Assembly (NCBI GenBank): GCA_023653245.1
Contig: JAMNXK010000044.1
Coordinates: 1-10,138, forward strand
Reading direction: 5' to 3'
Length of the DNA stretch: 10,138 nt
Source of the DNA: Tagaea sp.
GTDB taxonomy: Bacteria > Pseudomonadota > Alphaproteobacteria > CACIAM-22H2
Position 1 is the stretch's first letter. Every line of letters starts with the position of its first letter. The notes under the pieces are model-generated. The model was not told the DNA's origin, made no database searches, and saw nothing but the letters and a program-made list of their open reading frames with translations. Below, piece by piece: positions 7,163 to 10,138 of the stretch. Made by a program: the position numbers and the translations under genes.

Positions 7163-8485
7163 TCAGCCTTGGGGCGCGAGCAGGCGGTTCAGCGCCTCCT
7201 CGGCGGATAGCTCGACGCGCTCGCCGCTGCGCCGGCGCTTGAGCTCGACCTTGCCGTTGGCCAGGCCGCGCGGGCCCACGACCAGCTGCCAGGGCAGGCC
7301 GATCAGATCCATGGTCGCGAATTTCGCACCCGCGCTGTCGGCGGTGTCGGCGTAGAGCACGCTCTTTCCCGCCGCTTCGAGCTTGGCGTAAAGATCGGCG
7401 CAAGCTTCGTCGCATTTGGCGTCGCCCACGCGCAGGTTGACCAGCGCCACGTCGAACGGCGCGACCGCGTCGGGCCACACGATGCCCGCCTCGTCGTGAC
7501 TGGCTTCGATGATCGCCCCCACCAGGCGCGACACGCCGATGCCGTAGGAGCCCATCTCGACCGTCACCGGCGCGCCGTCGGGCCCGGCCACGGCGGCGTT
7601 CAGCGGCTTGGAGTATTTGGTGCCGAAATAGAAGATGTGCCCGACCTCGATGCCGCGCGCCTTGCGCAAGCGCTCGGCCGGCACCGGGCATTTTGCGGGA
7701 TCGTGCATTTCGCTGGTGGCGGCGTATTTCGACAGCCACTCGTCCACGAGCGGCTGGAGGTCGGCGGCGAAATCGACGTCCCGATCGAGCATGTCGGCTT
7801 CCAGCCAAGCCGCGTCGCAGTAAACCTCGGACTCGCCGGTATCGGCCAGGATGATGAATTCGTGGCTGAGATCGCCGCCGATCGGCCCCGTGTCGGCGCG
7901 CATCGGGATCGCCTTCAAGCCCATGCGCGCGAAGGTGCGAAGATAGGCGACGAACATCCGGTTGTAGGCGGCCCGCGCACCCTTGCCGTCGACGTCGAAG
8001 GAGTACGCGTCCTTCATCAGGAATTCGCGGCCGCGCATCACGCCGAAGCGCGGGCGCACCTCGTCGCGGAATTTCCATTGGATGTGATAGAGGTTGAGCG
8101 GCAGATCCTTGTAGCTCTTCACGTAGGAGCGGAAGATCTCGGTGATCAGCTCCTCGTTCGTCGGGCCGTAAAGCATCTCGCGCTCGTGCCGGTCGACGAT
8201 GCGCAGCATCTCCTTGCCGTAATCGTCGTAGCGCCCGCTCTCGCGCCACAGATCGGCGGCCTGGATCGTGGGCATCAGCAGCTCGATCGCCCCCGAGCGG
8301 TTCTGCTCCTCGCGCACGATCTGCTCGATCTTCCGGAGCGCACGCAGGCCGAGCGGCAGCCAGGAATAGATGCCGGCCGCCGATTGGCGGATCATGCCCG
8401 CGCGCAGCATCAGGCGGTGCGAGACGATCTGCGCCTCGGACGGGTTTTCCTTGATCGTGGGCAGGAAGTAGCGCGACAGACGCAT
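7163..8485 (-). CDS. proS: Prolyl-tRNA synthetase, short form without the editing insertion
   Basis: The enzyme joins proline to tRNA-Pro. The 440 residues carry class II motifs: motif 2 around [10 protein letters not shown] (139-148) with the following [11 protein letters not shown] (153-163), and motif 3 around [14 protein letters not shown] (310-323). The anticodon-binding domain covers about 345-440. Between motifs 2 and 3 only about 145 residues remain, so the roughly 180-residue INS editing domain of the E. coli-type enzyme (about 570 residues) is absent. This is the usual alphaproteobacterial type, which generally depends on a separate free-standing Ala-tRNA-Pro deacylase. The ATG at 8485-8483 has only a weak GGAAA-like site before it. 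It lies 45 bases after the exported-protein gene and seven before the Lol permease gene. Confidence 0.97.
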   Translation of the reverse strand: MRLSRYFLPTIKENPSEAQIVSHRLMLRAGMIRQSAAGIYSWLPLGLRALRKIEQIVREEQNRSGAIELLMPTIQAADLWRESGRYDDYGKEMLRIVDRHEREMLYGPTNEELITEIFRSYVKSYKDLPLNLYHIQWKFRDEVRPRFGVMRGREFLMKDAYSFDVDGKGARAAYNRMFVAYLRTFARMGLKAIPMRADTGPIGGDLSHEFIILADTGESEVYCDAAWLEADMLDRDVDFAADLQPLVDEWLSKYAATSEMHDPAKCPVPAERLRKARGIEVGHIFYFGTKYSKPLNAAVAGPDGAPVTVEMGSYGIGVSRLVGAIIEASHDEAGIVWPDAVAPFDVALVNLRVGDAKCDEACADLYAKLEAAGKSVLYADTADSAGAKFATMDLIGLPWQLVVGPRGLANGKVELKRRRSGERVELSAEEALNRLLAPQG

Positions 8486-8530
8486 GATGATTTCCGAGGC
8501 TGGAGAAGGACGCGGGACCGTAAGCGAAAC

Positions 8531-8992
8531 CTAGCGCGGCGCCAAGCCTTGCGCGCGGCAAGCCTCGCGCAGCGCCTCGATCTCCGGATTGCCGAGCGCT
8601 TCGCCGTTGTAGAGCGTCTTGCCGCTCAGCACGTCCACCCGCACCTCGCCGAGCTTCACGCTGGGCTGGAACAACGGCGAGGTCGACGCGATCCCGAAGC
8701 GGCGCAGATCGACCGCCACGTCGAAGGCGACGGTCTCGGGCACGCGGATCTGGGGCGTGGGGTTGAGATCCGCACCCACGACCGGACGTCCATGCACATC
8801 CACACCCGGCCGGTAATTGACGTCGGGCGCGGGGCGATGCTCGACGAACAGACGGCGGCAATCGACGCCCGTGACCTGGATGGTCGCGCTCTCCGCCGGC
8901 GGAGTCGCCGGCCGGTTCTGTGCGACGACGGGTCCGGTCGCGAAGAAAATCACAGCAAGAATCGGTGAATATAGATTCGGCGAAATGGACAT
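8531..8992 (-). CDS. Small exported protein of unknown function
   Basis: The 153-residue protein begins MSISPNLYSPILAVIFFATG and has a likely signal peptide cut near VVA-Q (residues 23-25), then a Pro-rich linker. The mature part has Cys45 and a stretch reading NYRPGVDVHGRPVVGADLN, which I recall as a recurrent pattern in uncharacterised alphaproteobacterial proteins. A second Cys lies near the C-terminus (EACRAQG), so one disulfide is possible. The ATG at 8992 is preferred because AAGGAG (9006-9001) stands eight bases before it. An earlier ATG at 9016 would place that site inside the coding region. The signal peptide is odd in having no Lys or Arg before the hydrophobic core. It precedes proS by 45 bases and is probably the first gene of that run. 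Confidence 0.8.
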   Translation of the reverse strand: MSISPNLYSPILAVIFFATGPVVAQNRPATPPAESATIQVTGVDCRRLFVEHRPAPDVNYRPGVDVHGRPVVGADLNPTPQIRVPETVAFDVAVDLRRFGIASTSPLFQPSVKLGEVRVDVLSGKTLYNGEALGNPEIEALREACRAQGLAPR

Positions 8993-9000
8993 TTCGTTCG

Positions 9001-9006
9001 CTCCTT
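9001..9006 (-). promoter_or_regulatory. Strong ribosome binding site AAGGAG that fixes the start at 8992
   Basis: The minus strand reads AAGGAG followed by eight bases and ATG. This is the best Shine-Dalgarno sequence I saw in the window, and it rules in favour of the 153-residue form of the exported protein over the 161-residue form. Confidence 0.7.
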
Positions 9007-9055
9007 CTCCAAACAACGGATCAATCCCATGGCAATTCGGCAGAATTACGACATG

Positions 9056-9080
9056 TGCCGCGCTTTTGTGCGATGCGGCA
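9056..9080. repeat. Inverted repeat TGCCGC/GCGGCA in the leader of the exported-protein gene
   Basis: TGCCGC (9056-9061) pairs exactly with GCGGCA (9075-9080) around a 13-base loop. It sits about 65-90 bases before the start at 8992, in a stretch richer in A and T than the genes. A run of four or five T precedes it on the minus strand instead of following it, so it is not a terminator in that direction. A regulatory or structural role is only a guess. Confidence 0.3.
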
Positions 9081-9151
9081 AAAATCTGATACTTCGTTTC
9101 AAGCGCGCCCGCGAAAGAAGGCGAATATTGCTCGACAGATACGCCAGCGCG

Positions 9152-9157
9152 ATTATA
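9152..9157 (-). promoter_or_regulatory. Perfect -10 hexamer TATAAT without a clear -35
   Basis: The minus strand carries TATAAT just downstream of the predicted terminator of tag, where a promoter for the exported-protein, proS and lol run would be expected. The -35 position at 17-base spacing reads GGGCGG, which is not a match, so this may be chance. It would imply a leader of about 150 bases. Confidence 0.2.
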
Positions 9158-9168
9158 CTCCGCCCGAT

Positions 9169-9191
9169 AAAAATCCGCCCCAAAAAGGGGC
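9169..9191 (-). terminator. Probable intrinsic terminator after tag
   Basis: On the minus strand GCCCC-TTTTT-GGGGC forms a five-pair GC stem with a five-base loop, and three bases later comes TTTTT (9173-9169). It lies about 78 bases past the tag stop. The stem is short and the T run is slightly displaced, so efficiency may be moderate. Confidence 0.5.
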
Positions 9192-9224
9192 AGTACGGCC
9201 CAAGTTTGGGGAGCTCACGCCGCC

Positions 9225-9261
9225 AAGCCCGGTGCGTCCGCGAAAGCGGGCCGCCGGGCTT
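9225..9261. repeat. Long two-part hairpin with a GAAA tetraloop, just past tag
   Basis: Outer arms AAGCCCGG (9225-9232) and CCGGGCTT (9254-9261) are perfectly complementary. Inside them, CCGC-GAAA-GCGG (9238-9249) forms a second stem capped, when read on the plus strand, by a GNRA-type loop, extendable by one wobble and one GC pair. Neither strand has a T run after it. It begins eight bases after the tag stop, so it may protect the 3' end of that message or help termination together with the hairpin at 9169-9191. Confidence 0.45.
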
Positions 9262-9268
9262 CGTGCTT

Positions 9269-9826
9269 TCAGAACCGAAACCCGTCTTTCGTCGCCTTCA
9301 TCCACGGCGGCTTGGTCTTGGCGATGCGCTGATGCGCGGGGCAGGTCTCGCGATGGGCACCGGGCAGATAGCCGATGCTCATCAGGAATTCGCCGACGAT
9401 CTCGCCGCCGGTGAATTTGAACGTCTTGGCGAAAAGTTTCGTCCAGTCCTTCTTGGTCTTGGGATGCTCGGCGGCGAGCCACGCGGCGAACGAGCCGTGG
9501 CTTTCGGCAAGCTCGAGCACGACCTTCGCGTTGTGGATCGCCGCGGCGACCTTGAGCTTGTTGCGCACGATGCCGGGATCGGCGAGCAGGCGTGACACGT
9601 CCTTGGCGCCGAACTTCGCGACCTTGGCGACGACGAAGCCCGCATAGGCGGCACGGAAACCCTCGCGCTTCTTGAGCATCAGCTCCCACGACAGGCCGGC
9701 TTGGTTGATCTCCAGCAGCAGGCGCTCGAACAACGCGTCGTCGCCGGCGAGCGGGAAGCCGTACTCGTTGTCGTGATAGGGCCCGTGCAGCGCGTGGCCG
9801 GGCGCCACATCGCAATAGCCGCTCAT
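9269..9826 (-). CDS. tag: DNA-3-methyladenine glycosylase I
   Basis: Tag removes 3-methyladenine from alkylated DNA as the first step of base excision repair. The 185-residue product aligns by eye with E. coli Tag: the zinc ligands Cys5 and His18 near the N-terminus and His158 and Cys162 in HRETC; the core LEINQAGLSWELMLKKREGF (38-57) holds the presumed base-recognising Glu39 and Trp47, each one residue later than in E. coli. The N-terminal motif reads YHDNEYG, where E. coli has a Trp in place of the Tyr. The length is normal. The ATG at 9826-9824 overlaps the DUF1467 stop as ATGA, so translation is probably coupled. A longer frame upstream of this ATG only shadows the DUF1467 gene. Confidence 0.93.
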   Translation of the reverse strand: MSGYCDVAPGHALHGPYHDNEYGFPLAGDDALFERLLLEINQAGLSWELMLKKREGFRAAYAGFVVAKVAKFGAKDVSRLLADPGIVRNKLKVAAAIHNAKVVLELAESHGSFAAWLAAEHPKTKKDWTKLFAKTFKFTGGEIVGEFLMSIGYLPGAHRETCPAHQRIAKTKPPWMKATKDGFRF

Positions 9827-10083
9827 CGCGGCGCGGGCAGTTGCAGCGCGTCGCGCACCGGGAGCAGGTCGGACTGCACGATCGCGAAGATCAGCGCCCA
9901 GACCGCCGCCGCGACGATGCTGGTCCACAGGACCTTCTTGCCCATCATCGGTTTTTCGGGCGCGCCGGACATTTGGCCGCGCCCGCCCGGCTCGGTCGTG
10001 GGCCTGACACCCCAGGGCAGCACCGCGAACAGCACGATCCACCAGATCACGACATACATGGCGATGCCGGTGACCGGGGTCAT
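9823..10083 (-). CDS. DUF1467 family small membrane protein
   Basis: The 86-residue protein has two predicted membrane helices, about residues 5-24 and 51-69. The first contains MYVVIWWIVLFAVLPWGVR (9-27), a pattern I associate with the DUF1467 family, common in Alphaproteobacteria and without known function. A Gly- and Pro-rich loop (28-48) joins the helices. The ATG at 10083 overlaps the epimerase stop as ATGA, and its own TGA overlaps the tag start the same way, so three genes are stitched by four-base overlaps. From memory this family often lies between the epimerase gene and proS, and the order here agrees apart from two extra genes. Confidence 0.85.
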   Translation of the reverse strand: MTPVTGIAMYVVIWWIVLFAVLPWGVRPTTEPGGRGQMSGAPEKPMMGKKVLWTSIVAAAVWALIFAIVQSDLLPVRDALQLPAPR

Positions 10084-10138
10084 GCTTGTTCGAGCTCCAC
10101 CAGCGTGCCCGAAAAATCCTTGGGATGCAGGAACAGCA
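10080..10138 (-). CDS. mce: Methylmalonyl-CoA epimerase, last 18 residues only
   Basis: Only the C-terminus is in the window. It reads LFLHPKDFSGTLVELEQA and then TGA at 10082-10080. This closely matches the end of alphaproteobacterial methylmalonyl-CoA epimerases (HPKDF-x-GTLVELEQ), vicinal-oxygen-chelate enzymes that interconvert the R and S forms of methylmalonyl-CoA in propionate breakdown. The Glu in VELEQ is the usual metal-ligand position near the end of this fold. The stop overlaps the DUF1467 start as ATGA. The call rests on a short tail plus gene context. Confidence 0.75.
   Translation of the reverse strand, partial: LFLHPKDFSGTLVELEQA

Noticed and set aside
7059..8861. Minus-strand open frame of 600 codons
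   Set aside because: Same strand as proS but another frame, running across three genes. It is Arg- and Ala-rich with no motifs.
7496..8968. Plus-strand open frame of 490 codons
   Set aside because: It lies opposite proS and the exported-protein gene and crosses their boundary. No domain is recognisable, and composition is that of a shadow.
9034..9047. AATTC-GGCA-GAATT inverted repeat
   Set aside because: Five-base arms in an AT-richer leader are too short to call an operator without conservation data.
9827..10042. N-terminal extension of tag by 72 codons
   Set aside because: The extension reads the DUF1467 gene in another frame. The Tag family starts near the Cys5 zinc ligand, and ATGA coupling supports 9826.

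Overview
The window is high-GC DNA with alphaproteobacterial gene content, most like Rhodospirillales. The signs are a short prolyl-tRNA synthetase lacking the editing insertion, a DUF1467 membrane protein next to the end of a methylmalonyl-CoA epimerase gene, and a lipoprotein exporter with one permease gene. From memory, the order epimerase, DUF1467, proS, lolC-type permease, lolD, dnaE is a common alphaproteobacterial block. All six markers are here in that order, all on the minus strand. There is no CRISPR array, rRNA, tRNA, transposase or phage gene that I can see.

Reading down the minus strand from the right edge: the last codons of the epimerase (10138-10080), the DUF1467 protein (10083-9823) and a 3-methyladenine DNA glycosylase I gene (tag, 9826-9269) are joined by ATGA overlaps. 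A 276-base gap follows, with a large hairpin and a probable intrinsic terminator. A second run then holds a small exported protein of unknown function (8992-8531), proS (8485-7163), the LolC/LolE-type permease (7155-5908), lolD (5915-5235), a predicted outer-membrane lipoprotein (TTG start, 5179-4625) and a possible 2H-phosphoesterase-like protein (GTG start, 4628-3912). Spacings are short or negative, so this looks like one transcription unit. At the left, dnaE (DNA polymerase III alpha) starts at 2891 and runs off the window edge. Its reading frame is intact over 963 codons, and the long open frames opposite it are shadows.

The odd part is 2940-3917. A two-gene unit on the opposite strand sits between dnaE and the lol run. 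It encodes a two-helix membrane protein with a long helical tail (3005-3613) and a 106-residue soluble protein (3597-3917) whose start overlaps the end of the first gene. Three sampled 60-base lines in it average about 51% GC by hand count, against 57% and 80% in sampled lines of dnaE and lolD. It has its own plausible promoter, and its last stop codon shares the palindrome CTATAG with the stop of the convergent gene. I cannot name either protein. It is the best candidate here for an undescribed, probably acquired, two-component membrane system.

In function the window joins replication (dnaE), translation (proS), lipoprotein sorting (lolD and permease, with a likely substrate encoded just downstream), alkylation repair (tag) and propionyl-CoA metabolism (epimerase).
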